Positions 12,791 through 31,360 are shown, counted from the first letter of the stretch. The stretch is DNA of 64,000 nucleotides from Primulina eburnea (GCF_022965805.1 NC_133104.1:42700682-42764681); one strand, 5' to 3'. The notes: generated by a model not told the origin, from the sequence alone. Program-made: numbers and translations.

Positions 12791-13963
12791 TCTTGGTTTT
12801 TTTATTCTTTTGTAGCCAAAATGGAACGGACGTAAATGTGATAAATCATAAATACAAAACAACAAATTCCCTGATTTGGAGAAAAGGGAATTTGATTTTT
12901 CTTAGGGTTGGAGTTTTTCTCCGAGAATTACCTCATGAAAGGATAGTCTCTCGGAATCTCATCAAGAATCGACCGATCAATATCCCCTGGATGAATGAAT
13001 ATTTTATATATGAAAAACAAAGAATCGGGCATGACAAGATCAAATCTTGCACATGAAAAAGATCGGATTTATGTCAAGAAAAAAAGTTATGAAAATTTTG
13101 GTGAAAATTTTAAAGAAATATTTGGAAAAACATGGATGAAAAATAGAACATCAGATTTCATCGGTCGAGGAAATATTTTCATCAAGAAGAGGTTTCCCTG
13201 AAAGGAAGGATTCCATATTGAGAAATCAATGGTCAAAATACTTTCTATGGTCTATAGCTATCTCTATTTTTTTATCTCGACTGTTAAGATTAAGGTCACA
13301 CTCCTTCCTTGATCAGTGATCAACTCACAATAAAATAATAAACTTGCCAAGTTTACCAGCTTAAACTTTGGAACTGATCGTATTTTCCTTCTGACAATAA
13401 AGATATTCAAGATCTAACTTTTACTCAAAGAATGTTGCCGCATCTCGTAGAAAAATATGAATTCGTGCATAAATACATATATCAAACACATCTTCCTGTG
13501 CCACCACCTTCTAGATGCGTTGGCATAAACCTCTTCCACAAAGCCCAAAGGGGAGAGGCGTGGCGGTTTGGAACCCGCGTAAAACAAAAAATTTCCTCAC
13601 CCCCACCTCGTCTCAGTTGTACTAAAAAAAATAATCTGAAAGTAAATATTTTGATATTTTAGCAGAGGAGCCGAGGAGGTCGATTCTTGCTGCTTCAATT
13701 TGCTTGTTTCGTCTTGACTTTTTAGTGTTTAAGGCATAAAATTGAGTAAAACATTGAGAAGAAATGGGATAATAAACAACCTTTTCTTTCTATTTATTTT
13801 CCGGGTAAAATATGTGCATTTTAAATCTCAACGTACTCTAGCTACAAATCTCAACCATATATAATAATAAAGAACCTCTGATGTGTATAAGTGCCTTTTC
13901 AACAATTTTAAGAACCTCGTATCAATTTGTAGAGGGCTGTTGTAGAAACAAGAAAAAAGAAAA
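12791..13963. other. Spacer upstream of the DUF868 gene
   Basis: It contains the DUF868 promoter and the 3' flank of the CHUP1-like locus. ORFs of 60-130 codons here are AT-rich, have no family signature and overlap in several frames. I see nothing else definable. Confidence 0.5.
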
Positions 13964-16900
13964 TTATGTATAAGAGATCCAAGAACTAAACGAGGAGGAT
14001 CTCATGCGAAAGGAAGATTTTGTCCTAGACTTCTTCAGGGCTTCAGCATATTTGATTAGTTCAGATTTCTCAGCAGTTTGAACATCTTGTGTGGGCTGGT
14101 GGTTACTTGAAGACGAATTGTTCGCATGTTCCGATACTGAATCAATTCTTCTGAAAATACTCAAGAAACTATCATCACTGTTTCTTCGAGAACAACTGCT
14201 GCTTTCCCGAGTTATGCTCTAGTGAATAGGATCTTTGGAGATCTTCTGGTTGAGCATCGCTAGAATATCTACCCAAGGTATCATCCACAGATACATTTCT
14301 TTTCAGTGGAGCCTGATGACGACGACTGTCCTTCCCTCGCAATAGCCTAATTAATTTGGAAAAACTCCTCGTTTTGCTTGGTGGGTTTGGTTTTTTAGTC
14401 GACAGAGTATCAATGGATGAATCGGCCGGCTCTCTCGAGTCCGTAAGATACGAAGCCTGTGAAGATGACCACTTGTCAGAATCAAAATCCATAGTATTCA
14501 GTCCCTTGTCCATGGAGCCTTCTTTACTTGCATATTCAAGTATGAGCTGCTTAGCTTTCTATTCTGAATTAGGACTTAATGTCTTGCTGAGATCCCGGAC
14601 AAGTGTTTTTGAAAAGGAACGAATAAGGTGACCGAAAACGCAACGGAAGCTACAAAAATTTTCGAAAATCACATTTTCTTGCAAGGAAATTTTCGGCCAC
14701 CTTGTGTACTAGTGTAGCATATACAAAAATCTCAACTTTCATACATAGGGTGTTGAGAAAATATACCTATCAACCTCTTGAGGTTGATGATGGCTCCAAC
14801 TAAGGTGTAAACACCTTAGCTCTTCAATGGATGAAGATCTACAAGCTCCACCTTTCTTTTGGACTCCTTTCTTCCAATCAAGCCCACAACCAACTAGGTA
14901 GATCCACCTTACACTTGCACTAGAAAATGTATGGCATTTTCTTTGAGAAGTGAGTGTATGCATGCATAATATATGGTTTTTAATCAAATTAAAAAACCTT
15001 GGACTAAATTTTAATTATCTCAAACATATTTGAGACTAATTAAACATTACTTGAATTTATCCAAGTCCCACTAGTTAAATAATTATTTTAATTGAGCTCT
15101 ACAAGACTCAATATTATTTAATTAATTCAACACTTGAATTAATTTAATTATTTGGACTCTACTAGGTCCACTAGTGTTTAATTAATTCAACACTTGAATT
15201 AATTTAATTTAGTCCATAATAATGTTTATGAAAATCACAATTTTCAAATACATTATTCACTTGCCAAATTTTAATTTAGGAACACTTCCAAAAATTAAAA
15301 TTTACATTTCTCTCATAGAAGTCATACTTCTATTTTTCTTTACACTTATAAACTCATTTATAAGTTGTTCAACACATTGAACTATTTTCTCCTTTATAGA
15401 AGTCATACTTCTAATTTTCCTTACGCTTATAAACTCCTTTATAAGCCGTTCAACACATTGAACTATTTTTACTTCTCAACGGGATCTAGAAAGCTAGTAC
15501 TTGTGTGGCCCTCAATGGTTCATTGATACAACTAGCCGTGGGTTCACATCTCTATGTGATTCGGACTAAACATGTCCTTATATGAGCATACCCCAATTGC
15601 TCCATTCTTATTTATCAACACCTTGATAATAAGAACGTCAGAACTCAAGTCTGATAGTACCCAACCAATCATGTTAAACGCCTAGCAGCATCGCTTACAT
15701 GATTCCCTAGGTATCAAATGATAGTGCCTGCAAGAACCATTCTATTATGGTTAGCGTACAGTACGGTCCCTTCAACTCATATATCCCGATCGATTCGACA
15801 ACCATTGGTTTATCGAGAGTTGTCAATGAATCGATACTATGTGTCATGTCGTAGTTGCATCGATGGTGTAATCTATGAAACCCCTTTCATAATTACCACC
15901 ATACTGTGGCCAGAGATTTCGATCTACATACACATGATAACACATAGGATATCCATACCCGAAGGTAAGCGGTGAATCCCCGACTACAATGCATCGACTC
16001 CTATGTGTTTCGACAGAACACCCAACCTTGCCACCTAATGACCCCATGAGAGTCGGTAAACAAGTCAAAGTGTAATTATAGCACATAGAGTCTCAATGTT
16101 GTCCCGGGTCATAAGGACTAATTCTGTACAACCATAAACTAGGACATTTCCACTCGATAAGTGAGAACCACTTGGAAAGTCCTTTTATGGAGGGTTGTTC
16201 AGTGCACTCTACAAGGAGCACCTATCTGCATGTTCGGACATCACAATGTCCCCTACCAATGAAACATGGTACTCACATCGCAGATACTAGTCTCGAACTC
16301 TAGCGGCCTATATCCTTCTTAGTGGCGGCTGAATCGACTAGGAACCGTTTAGAATATACAGTATTACAAATATGAGTTTCATGATACTCATCATATGAGC
16401 ATCTCATATTCTTTCTACTATTTGTATATTCAAGGGCTTTATCTATGCAACTAGCATGGGTATACAGATAAAGATGTGCCAAAATAATAATATCAAATAT
16501 TACTAAAATAAAGATTGCTTATACATAGAGTTTCATTGTGAACACTCGGCCAACACTTGGCTCGACGGGCACCTACTCTGACAGTTTTACCACAGCTAGG
16601 TTGAAAATTTCTCAGTTCGTGGCGTAAGCAAGCGTTTATCCATCTCAGATAGACGAGCTCTTCAACATCTGTGCATCGATCAGCTTGTAGTTGGCCGATT
16701 TCCTTTGTTAAATCTTCGTTTTGCTGTCTTAAACGCCTGCTCTCTTCTTTGATAACTTGCTCCTGATATATAATGAAAACCCAATATTATGCCACCATCA
16801 CTCTATATTAAAAAATCAAATAACAAAGGGAAGACCGAAAGTTGGCGTTGTAACAAAAGGCTGATGGTGTATGTTAAACTGTACAACTGTTATATGGGCG

Positions 16901-18380
16901 TGTTTTTTTTTCCTTTTTCCGAGAAAGCATGTACTTTTGCTTTGCTACAAACTATTCAGCTGCTCAGTACTATTTTTTGTTTGTGGTGCCACACAAACAG
17001 CCACAGGATAACTATTGGTCTCAACAACTAACAATTACCTCTTCATTGTCTAATGCAGATGTTGCAAGCATTTGCAGACATTCCAACTTCCGAGCCAAAT
17101 CGGAATTTTCTGTCTTCAATTTTTATTCACTTTCTCCATTTCTTCGCATGCTATCTCCAACCCCTTCTGTTTCTGTATCTGCAGTTCAACGTCGTGATCT
17201 GTTTTGACAGCCTTCTTTTCATGGTCCTGCAGCTTCATAACCCTTTCTTGAAGAATCAAGATCTGTTCCCTATTCTGTTCAGCATCAGACCTAAGTTTCT
17301 TCCGTAGGATCTTTACCTTAGCTTTTGCAGCTTCAAGTTCTGTCACAACTCTTGCATAATCTGTCAATTGAGCCTCTAATCTTCTCTTATCTGAACGCAA
17401 CGACCCAATCTTGAGATCATAAATTTTCGCCTCCATGTCATTTAATCTTATCTGGTTCTGAAGCTCCATAACAGCAGTTTCTTGCTCTTTGAGACCATAA
17501 TATTCGAGTAGTTGAATCTCAAGAATCCTCTCCTGTTCCTCCAGAATTTGAACTTTACCCCTAAGGCCTCTATTCTCTCTTATTTGATCTTCAATTTCAG
17601 CACTCCTGCATTCCCTAGGTGACTCTACATTCGATACTAATGATTCCCCACTCTTCCTCGGAGAAATATTATCCCTCGTGTTGCATTCTTTGACGAGCTC
17701 ATTAAACTCCGGTAATAGATAACCATCTCTGTCTCCACTATTTCTGCTACTACGAGAGACATTGCTGAAAGAATTTGGAGAAGAAACTTTTGTCGGAGAC
17801 AAATCCTGAACAAAACAAAGTACAGTAAATTTACACACAACCGTATTTCGGTGTGGAAGCAATTGTTTCTAATTTCTGCAAGTTTCACTCGAACTTTTCT
17901 TGAAGAAAACACACAAAAGATCATAGATTCAATAATCATTCACTATATTTAACAAAATCAATAAGATTTGAAATTCATTCATACCCTTTCCAAAAAAAAT
18001 ACAATTGTCAACCACAATAAGAAAATTTGCATCATAGCACACTTCACACTCAGAGCCAAGAGTTTGGCATTACCTGCACAGCATGATTATCGTCTCTGAG
18101 CACACCGTGTTCTCTTCTTGAATCATTCCTGGTACCACGATCTATACAAGGAAATCATGCATCTTTAAAGAAAAGAAAAAACAAGGATCATTAGAAAACA
18201 GTAAAAAAAAAGGTGAGAAATCTAACCTGGAGATACATAAGAATGTTTCGATTTAGGGGGTTTGATTCTTTTGGTTTTGAAATAAATATAAAGAATCCCA
18301 CCAAGAGAAATAGCCAAAGCCACCCCAAACTTCAAAAACACAGGTCTTAAGGGGATTTCCCTTTTCCCTCTCGCCACCAT
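13964..18380 (-). pseudogene. CHUP1/IPGA1-like coiled-coil protein gene, disrupted
   Basis: Exons on the minus strand are 18380-18227 (MVARGKREIPLRPVFLKFG plus a membrane helix GVALAISLGGILYIYF), 18141-18074, 17805-17039 (long coiled coil with the family block QLLEYYGLKEQETAVMELQ), and a last exon starting at 16762. That last exon carries the family hallmark ELVYLRWINACLRHELRN. The family acts in anchoring and moving chloroplasts or on microtubules. Lesions: one A is missing from the A run at 17120-17124, so the frame ends in TGA just after EKVNKN. A 1974-bp solo LTR (14610-16583) splits the last exon after SCGK. When the LTR is removed in silico, the frame meets TAG at 14561-14559, between LSPNSE and KAKQLILEYA. 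A further frame change lies between the frames at 14178-14513 and 13964-14164. The C-terminal half therefore cannot be translated normally. The copy looks like a pseudogene; a truncated N-terminal product remains possible. Confidence 0.9.
14610..16583 (-). mobile_element. Solo LTR (1974 bp) in a coding exon
   Basis: The element is bounded by TG...CA. On the minus strand it begins TGTCAGAGTAGG and ends CCTTTTCA. It is flanked by the identical 5-bp target duplication GTTTT at 14605-14609 and 16584-16588. It has no gag/pol ORF and no second LTR, so it is most simply a solo LTR left by recombination. Internal direct repeats are present: a motif centred on CAACACTTGAATTAATTTAA near 15125-15210, and a unit containing TATAAACTC...GTTCAACACATTGAACTATTTT near 15345-15470. 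Short ORFs inside it have no family match. Superfamily (Gypsy or Copia) cannot be assigned without the internal region. Confidence 0.9.
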
Positions 18381-18855
18381 TTTCAAATAAAAATACCTCA
18401 ACACTCAATCTTGTCCACAAAATGCTTCGTCAGTTCGAATGCATTCCAAATTGCATGTAAACATATTAATAAAAAAACTTTCCATCTTTCAATCATAAAT
18501 ATACAAGAAGTTGAAAATGCAAATAGGATCACCATATAAAAATTTAAAAAAAAAAAACCCATTTGAGGAAAAATATTATTTACTTTAAAACATAAATTTT
18601 TTCTTATACTTTAATTCTTCAACGGAAATAATTGGAACTAAGAAACGAAACAAGAATTTGCTTCCCCATACAGTGAGACCGATTTGCAGCAAACGGGAAA
18701 GAGCGAGATATGGGAAAGGGGGAATCATGGAGCTGTTTTTATTTTATTATTATTTTCCTTTTTCATCAAAAAATTTATTGGCCGTTGTGCGTGAACAACC
18801 TTATATAATTGTGTACGTAATGTCCCATTAAACGTTAATTTTCACAAGTCGACAG

Positions 18856-19575
18856 GTACGGATGTAAACAAATCAAATCGTTCGTGAATTATTTGGAGTT
18901 TGGCTCGATAAAAAGCTTGTTTGAGTTCGTTTGTTTATCATATCAAACCAAGATCAAGCTCGATTTTGAGCTCGACAACTTAATCAAACCAAGATCAAGC
19001 CTAAGCATATTCGGCTCGTGAGCTCGCAAACATGTTCGTTAATAAGCTCGCGAGCTCTAACTCAGCTCGTTTAGGTGGCTCGTCAGCTCGAGCTTGACTC
19101 ATTTGTTGAGTTGACAAATAAAAATATTAGTACTAATAAATAATTAAACTTTTATGTCTAATATAAAATTTGTTCATAGATATATTTAATTTTAACAAAC
19201 TCAAATTCGAGCTATTTGTATGTTTTACGAGCTCGGAAACGAGCCGAGCTCAAGTCAGGCTTGTTAAATATGATAAACGAGCTATTAATAAACCAAGCTC
19301 GAGCCTGGCTTGATTAACATGATAAACGAGTTTTTTAACGAGTCGAACTCGAGCTTTTCGCAAGCTTGGTAATTTCAAGGCAAGTCGAATTCTAACTTGA
19401 TGATAAAAGCTCGAATAAAGCTCGAGCTCTATCAATCTTAAACGAGCCAAACTCAAGCCAAATGATAAAAGCTCGAATCAAGCTCGAGCTCGAGCTTGAG
19501 TTTGAATTAATCTTAAACGAACCAAGCTCCAGCTTGATACTGTTCGGCTTGGTTTGGATCATTTACATCCCTATG
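18856..19575. mobile_element. Non-autonomous repeat rich in GAGCTCGAGC motifs, tentative
   Basis: The ends are imperfect inverted repeats: GTACGGATGTAAAC on the left, and CATAGGGATGTAAATG on the complement of the right end. The pentamer GACAG flanks both sides (18851-18855 and 19576-19580). The interior is a patchwork of GCTCGAGCTCG, AAACGAGC and AAGCTCGA motifs on both strands, with no coding capacity. The class is uncertain, because a 5-bp duplication does not match hAT or Harbinger. Confidence 0.5.
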
Positions 19576-20543
19576 GACAGTAAATTTATCGGCACCTGTC
19601 GGTTTATTTTATCCTATCCATATAGGCATTGTTCTCATGATAGGATGGATGACCAAGATTTACTCATATATATATAGGACCCACTTTTTTTAAAAAAATT
19701 ATATGTGTGACAAGATCTTACTCGTTGCTACGCCTTTGTCATCCTCATTTTCTTGTAAAAGACTCGCTTGTCGAGACGAAATTTTATTCAATTTATCGTT
19801 CGCCTCATCCAAACGGCAAACGATATCTAAATCAATAATAATTACCATATTTTTACTGAAAACTTGAAAATCAATCAGTCTTAATACAAATCTTTTAGTT
19901 TTAAAAGGATTGCAAAATAAAATTCGAGCATACGATTTTTAAAATAAATTAGAGTGTGCAAAAGATTATTCTTTTAGAAGAACGATTAAATTTATAGATT
20001 GTGAAAGAGTCGTTAGTGTTTAAAAATCGAGATGAAAAGTTAAGTTTTTTTAATGCAGAGTATTTGTAAATAAGTGATAAGTATTAGTATTTTAATAAAA
20101 TATCGAATATACCTTTAATTGTATATAATAAGACAATTTTCGCACACGATAATTTAAGAATATATGCCAATTTTATTTTAATTTATCTTTTTGCAAAACT
20201 AAAATTAAATGATAAGATAATAAAAAGAGAATATATGATGCCTGATCATGCAAACCAAGAATATATGATGCTTGATCATTACGAGTGTTCCGGACATTAT
20301 AAATATAATATATTTTTTAATATTTCTTTATATATATCGTTGTTTAGATTAACTATTTCAAAAAAAATTCTAAAAAAAAGAAACTTCCATAATCATTCCG
20401 AATAAAATCAAATAAGATGTAAATTATCCCCGACTCAAAACTTTTGTTATATTTAACGGATATTTATGTTTAATTGTGACGACATAACTATCTGTAGTGT
20501 GATTATTATTTCATTGCATATCCAATAGTTATATTTAGTCTTT

Positions 20544-20728
20544 GGTAAAAATTCGTGTGAGACGGTCTCACGGATCGTATTTTATGAGACAGATCTTTTA
20601 TTTGAGTCATTCATGAAAAAATATTACATTTTTATGCTAAGAGTATTGTTTTTTATTGTGAATATTGGTAGGGTTGACCCGTCTCACATATAAAGCTTCG
20701 TAAAACTGTCTAACAAGAGACATATTCT
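20544..20728 (+). mobile_element. hAT-type MITE, palindromic-end family, copy 1
   Basis: About 185 bp flanked by the 8-bp duplication TAGTCTTT (20536-20543 and 20729-20736). The left end carries GTGTGAGACGGTCTCACGG. The conserved core motifs are TATTTGAGTCATTCATGAAA, ATGCTAAGAGTATT and GGTAGGGTTGACCCGTCTCA. There is no ORF. It defines the family with the copies listed below. Confidence 0.85.
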
Positions 20729-21252
20729 TAGTCTTTATTCGTTACATAAAGAGATTCATGTTTGATCACACATGGAAAAAGTTTTTGAAACAAATGAGAC
20801 AACACAAAAAATTTTATGAAACACTCCCACGGATCAATTTTGTGAAAAAAAAAATATCTTATATATGTCACTTATGAAAAATATTATTATTTTTATCGCA
20901 AAAGTGTTAATGATTTTTACAAATATGGATAGTGTTATCTGTCCCACGAATAAAAATATGAGAAATTGTCTCACAATCTATTTAAAGATAATGTCCATCA
21001 TATGTTGAATTAAAGTTTGTTAGCCTCATAATAGCAATTCTTCTTATCCAAAAAAACAAATCAATCATTTGCTGCTAAGGATAAAACATTAAATAATAAT
21101 TTGTTATTTATTTTATCAAATATTTGACTCAAATTTTACAAATGAACAGGTCATAAATCGTTCGGTTGTTCATATATATAAACTTTTCATATTTATATTA
21201 TACATAATTTATCATTTCTATCTTCAAAATAACGATACTATTTATCCACTAA

Positions 21253-21953
21253 GGCATAGTTTGGTACACATGATAGGATAAACATGTGATAGATATATAA
21301 GGATAAGTTAAGGATAAATAAGATGTAGGATATTATATTTAATGTTTGGTATGATTTTAATAAGAGTGATTAAATTTATATATTAGATTGTAATGACAAA
21401 ATTAACATTATCATAATAAATTTTATAATTTCAAAGTTGATGCTTGAGTTCATATTTTTTATTTGTTCATGTGCCGATAGTACTTGCATGATTTAATTAT
21501 TTTTACCTAATTTTATATATTATATAATATGATAATTGAGCCCTTGATTTTTTGAGTCAAGTCAAATATCAATTTTTAAGGTTAATCGAGTGATACTAAT
21601 AATTTTATTGAGATTTATAAAAATTATTTATATAATTATCTCGAATTCATTTATATAATTATCATATTATATAATATATAAAAATAAATAAAATATTTAT
21701 TTGATTTTAATTTCTACCTACTAGGATAGATTTATAAAAATCATTTATAAATTGAGGGTAATTAAGTCATTTGTAGTGTATTTTATCATTAAATTAAAAT
21801 TATCACACCTTTTATTAGGGATAATTTATTCTTCTAAAAAATTATTTATCAAGGGCCTATGATATTATCATGAGCTTTTTAAAAATGTACCAAACATGGA
21901 ATGAGGAGGATTATTTATCAATCCCTCTCTTATCCCATATACCAAACAATGTC
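21253..21953. mobile_element. Tourist-like (PIF/Harbinger) MITE
   Basis: 701 bp flanked by the 3-bp duplication TAA (21250-21252 and 21954-21956), which is typical of PIF/Harbinger elements. The left end is GGCATAGTTTGGTACAC and the complement of the right end is GACATTGTTTGGTATAT. The interior is AT-rich without coding capacity. Confidence 0.8.
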
Positions 21954-23323
21954 TAATAATATGCAGATTCTTAAAGACGACAGATTAGAAAAATATGTGC
22001 AAATAATATTTTGTTTTTGTAATTACAATTATTACATAATCTTTTTATATCAATACTTTTCTTTTCTTTTTTCTCCATCGGACGTTAATGTTGTCTATTT
22101 TAATTTCCTTATAAATAATTAAATATACGATCGAGCAGGACCACGCGTACTTTGTCTCTGGATTTAGTGAAGTGTAATCAGATTCTAAACTCATGTAGCC
22201 ATGTTCCACAAACTTTGCAATAAAATAATATACTGGAAAACAAATTCTACTCCAAAGTCATGGGTATTTTTAATGTGACAAAAAATTTGTGATACATATC
22301 TCTTATTTAAGTCATTCATGAAAAATTATTACTTTTTATTGTGAATATCGATAGGATCGATTCGTCTCACAGATAAGAATTCGTTATATTATATCACAAA
22401 AGACTTATTCTTTTACGTGTACATCCGAAAATGACTCTTATATTTTTAAGCATATAAAATGTGCGATTTCTCGAGCGGTTTATTTATAGGAAAAAACAAT
22501 TCTTAACATAAGTCTAACTTATTGATACGTTTCATAAAACTCTCGAATCTATATTTTTTCTTGACAAATCTGTGCTCAAAATATTTTTAGGTAATTTAAA
22601 TTTAAATTTATCAATCAATGTGAACATGGAGATTTTTATCTAATGTAAATTTTTAAATAAAACAATAATTAATATGTGGGTATAATCATTCCATTTTGCA
22701 GTAACACTAATAAAATACACCTTTATTTGGACAGGTGTTGAAGTTTAGAAGAGGGTGAAATTAAATATTTAGAATTTCGAGACGATACCAATAATATTTT
22801 ATTTATTTTTAAAGGGTTTTTTTTTTTTGATGATAAGACTAATTATCAAGCTGGAATATATAAAAATGGAATAAAATATGATTAAAAAAAGGAATTAAAG
22901 AATTAATTTAATTAAATTTCGGACAAAATTAAAATGAATGGATTAAAATAGGTGGTCAACTTCACCTTTGGTTTACAGATATGATTGATGGAATTAATTA
23001 GTAATTTGGATCAGAACACGTGGGATGGAGCAAAGATTATAAAAATGGCGACTGAAATCTTGTTACCCGAATTTGATCTACTTTCGAATTCACAGAAAAG
23101 ATCTCGAAAAATTCTCGCAACTTTCCATCTTTATTGCCTCTGTTAAATTTCCCTCCACTGATTAGCTCCAATTTTTCCTCGTTCCCCACTCGATTCTCCC
23201 CTTTTTACCCTGTCATTTTTTTTTCCTGATAATTCAACGCCTTATTCGTGATATTGATTTTTCCGCCAGGAAACTGTGGAAAAACGAATAAAGACCCAAT
23301 TTTTAGCTCCTGTGAGGTGAAAG

Positions 23324-27918
<4,595 letters not shown>

Positions 27919-29194
27919 AATGTGACCAATTCTGATCATTTCTCCATTTGTACTGTTCAAGAATCCAGTAAAGTGTGTGCTGGAATGCATGCTGAATTTC
28001 ATGTATGGCCTTTGATCTTCCATTGGGGATGTGGAATCATTATTACCCCCAAACTAACACAAGGATAATAAACTTAAAAGAGTTTTAATTTTATACATGT
28101 CCATTTTAGGGACGGCTTTATTAACTCTGGCCTTCATTTGCAGCAGGCGTCGTCATGATTTATGCGATCCAATTCAAGCTCGAATATTAAAACACCAATA
28201 AAATTTTACGCAAGTCAATACAAACTAGAAGCCACGTTGCCCGTTCAAAACATGGCAGCCGTCAAAATGGGTCAGCCTCGTTGGGTAGCTTATGGTTTTG
28301 GACCTCCGTTTGAAAGCCGATCGAATTGGGTCGGCCTGTTAATTTTATTTAATTTTTTATTATATGATTTGTTGATGAATTTTGAAGTGGCTCATGTGAT
28401 CTTGACGATTGTTGAAATTTTTATATTATATATAAGTTATTAAATTTTATAAAATTCAAAAGATTTATGTATTTTTATAATGATTCAAATAAGATTGAAT
28501 TTTTTTGAAATATTTATATTATTTATAATGATTTGTGTAGATTTTTATTAAAAATTTTCGATCTTCAAACACTTTTTTCGGGTTGGGTTGAGTTGAGGTT
28601 TTCCGACCTGTAAAGTTGGTGGTTGCGCCGTTTGCTGACGGGCTTGGGTCGGCCGTTTGACAATTCAGTGTGTTTGTTGGATTTTTATTTTTTTTAAAAA
28701 AAAATTATGGCAATTTATTTAATTAGTAGTTCTTGGAATGAGAATAATTTTATAAAAAAAAATTATCAATCATGATATAATATAATATAATACAATATAA
28801 TAATTTTGTACAATAAAATGCATGATGAATAAGTGGTAATTTTGTTAATGAGATGAAAAGCCATAGGTTTGGTCGGTTTGACACCCTCCCATCCCGCTTA
28901 AAATAGTGAGAATTGGTAAATAAGGTGAAAACACCCGACAGACCGGTTACTCTGCACACGTGATACGGGTGTGTACGATCTTTTTTTATCATTTTTGATG
29001 GACTAAAGTGAAATTTGACAAATTATGGATGTACTAAATTGATATTTTAATTTTTGAAATAAAAAATAAATTAAAAGTGTGTGTTGAAAATAAAAAAAAA
29101 AAACAAACAAAACAAAAGTATAATATTAGTCGGAAGAAAAAGTTGGTGTCCTTCCTAGGTGGTTACTATCATATCCTCAACTTTAATAAAATAG

Positions 29195-29376
29195 AGGCAA
29201 AAACTTGTGTGAGACGGTCTCACGGGTCGTATTTGTGAGACAGATTTCTTATTTGGGTCACCCATGAAAAAGTATTATTTTTTATGCTAAGAGTATTATT
29301 TTTTATTGTGAATATGAGAGGATTGACCCGTCTCACGGATTATGACCCGTGAGACGGTCTCACATGAGACTCACTC
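29195..29376 (+). mobile_element. hAT-type MITE, palindromic-end family, copy 2
   Basis: 182 bp between identical 8-bp duplications TAAAATAG (29187-29194 and 29377-29384). Both ends contain the 15-bp palindrome GTGAGACGGTCTCAC. This is the best-preserved copy in the window. Confidence 0.92.
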
Positions 29377-31360
29377 TAAAATAGAATAGATAAGCGCGTG
29401 CAATAAAAAGATAGAATTTGTGACTAAGAAATATCATTTTAAAACACAAAAATATTATCATCACCTTCAAATTGAAAACATGGACATTGAAAATAAAAAA
29501 AAAAATTGTGAGTACGAATCATCTTGTGAGACAAATATTTTATTTGAGTTATCAATAAAAAATTATTTATCATAAACATGATTATAGTTGATTCGTCTTA
29601 CGAATAAAAATCCGTGAGACCGTCATATAAAACTGTAGGACATAGAACATGTATGAATATCTTTTTTTTTTTTCCACATTGCTAGACACCAAAAATGTCA
29701 TTTACACGTAGACAACTTTATAATAGTCTCCTTCTCCATTTATTTCTCATTTAAATTTGTACGTATTACTTTTTCGAAATTGAAGGGACATTTGTGAGAG
29801 AGAGAGAGAGGATGTGTGTGTGATAAATTTTTGTTTAATCTAACTATCATATGCATATTTAAACATTTTACTTAATTAATGATTTCATTTTGCTGACATC
29901 GATATTATCTTTACTTCATTTATCTCATATATTTAGGTTTGTGTGTCTTTTCATAATTAACAAGAGATTGGAAAAACAAATCTTACAAAAAAAATTCTCA
30001 TTTTATCCTTGTTTAATAAATGTTTTGATAGGATAAAAATTTTGTTGGAAGTATTTGATGATGATGGCAAATTGGTAAATGAATGAATGAATGAATAAAA
30101 TAATAATAATATGAAATCTGAACTATATAAATGGGATGAATGAAAAAATAAATTTGTTTTTTATATATGAGACGAATGAAATATTATTATAAGAGAAGAT
30201 ATATGTGATATATAAAACGATGGATTATTCCGATGGAGGTATATATAATTAGCAAACTTTCGTCAGGTCCAAAAAATTTCATTGTAACTCGTCGGACTTC
30301 AAACGAAACCGCTCTCGGGTATTGTTGAAAACATAATATTTTTTAAAATTTACAACCATTTTTTTCCTCGACTTTATGTTCTCTTCCATGTCTCAATCTT
30401 CATGTTTGGTTTAAAAAACACTTTATTTTTTATGGATTATGTTGTATGTTTTCTGAATTTCTTATTTCAATATTTTTAAGTATTTTATGAAATTATTTGA
30501 CTGAAATTTTTTTTTTCTATGTTTAGTGCGATACTGTTTAGCATTTTTTTAAAAAAAATAAGCGGGTCGACCCGCCTAACCCACGGCCCAAGGTGGGTTG
30601 GGCTGAGTTGATCATTTAGAGGCCCGCCAAAATAGCGGGCTGGCTCGTCCCACCCTACCAAATGGCGGGTTGCGGGCTGGCTCGTCCCGCCAACCTGTTT
30701 TAACATGTCTAGTCAACACTACCGATATTCACAATAAAAAATAATACTCTTAGCATAAAAAATAATAATTTTTCATGAGTGATATAATTGAAATATTCGA
30801 CTCATGAATTTGATTCTTGAGATCGTCTCAAAAAAATCTTTATGTTAAATTTAATATACTCGCACTTATCATGAGCCACAAATTGCTTGTAATAATGGTG
30901 AGTGAAGTAGTTGTCTATGGGCCCATCCTATTTTTTTATATACACCTCCCCTCGACGGTCTATGTTTCTGCCGTTGTATTAAATGCATGTGTGGGCCTAT
31001 TTAAGTCGGCCCATATCAGATACAGATATCTAAAAATTAAATTTGAGACGATTTAACGGATTTTTATTAGTGAAATGAATCAATTATATTTATATTTATC
31101 ATTAAAAAAAATAATATTTTGACATAAAAAATCAATAAATGACTTAAATAGAAGATTTGTCTCACAAAATTGTTCCACAAGTGACAAGACCGTCTCATAT
31201 GAATTTTTGTGATAAGTAAATATTATTCACTTCCTTTCTATATACTAGCAACTACCGTGGGCAAAAACTCAACTCATAAATAGAAGAGCATTCCCGATTC
31301 GCTACAGCAACTGAATAAAAACGGGCAAAGTAATATCCCAAAGAGAAGCTCTAAATAAAA

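Larger units (their letters stand above)
18381..23323. other. Transposon-rich spacer between divergent CHUP1-like and hexokinase loci
   Basis: AT-rich spacer. It holds the 18856-19575 repeat, an hAT-type MITE at 20544-20728, decayed relatives of the same MITE at about 20806-20982 and 22276-22420, and a Tourist-like MITE at 21253-21953. A segment near 19660-19725 (ATATATAGGACCCAC then ATTATATGTGTGACAA) recurs at about 40945-41000. The last 250 bp or so should contain the hexokinase promoter and 5' UTR. No gene was recognised. Confidence 0.65.

Noticed and set aside
15718..16482. Several 60-85-codon ORFs on both strands inside the solo LTR
   Set aside because: They overlap on opposite strands within LTR sequence and have no gag, protease, integrase or RT motifs.
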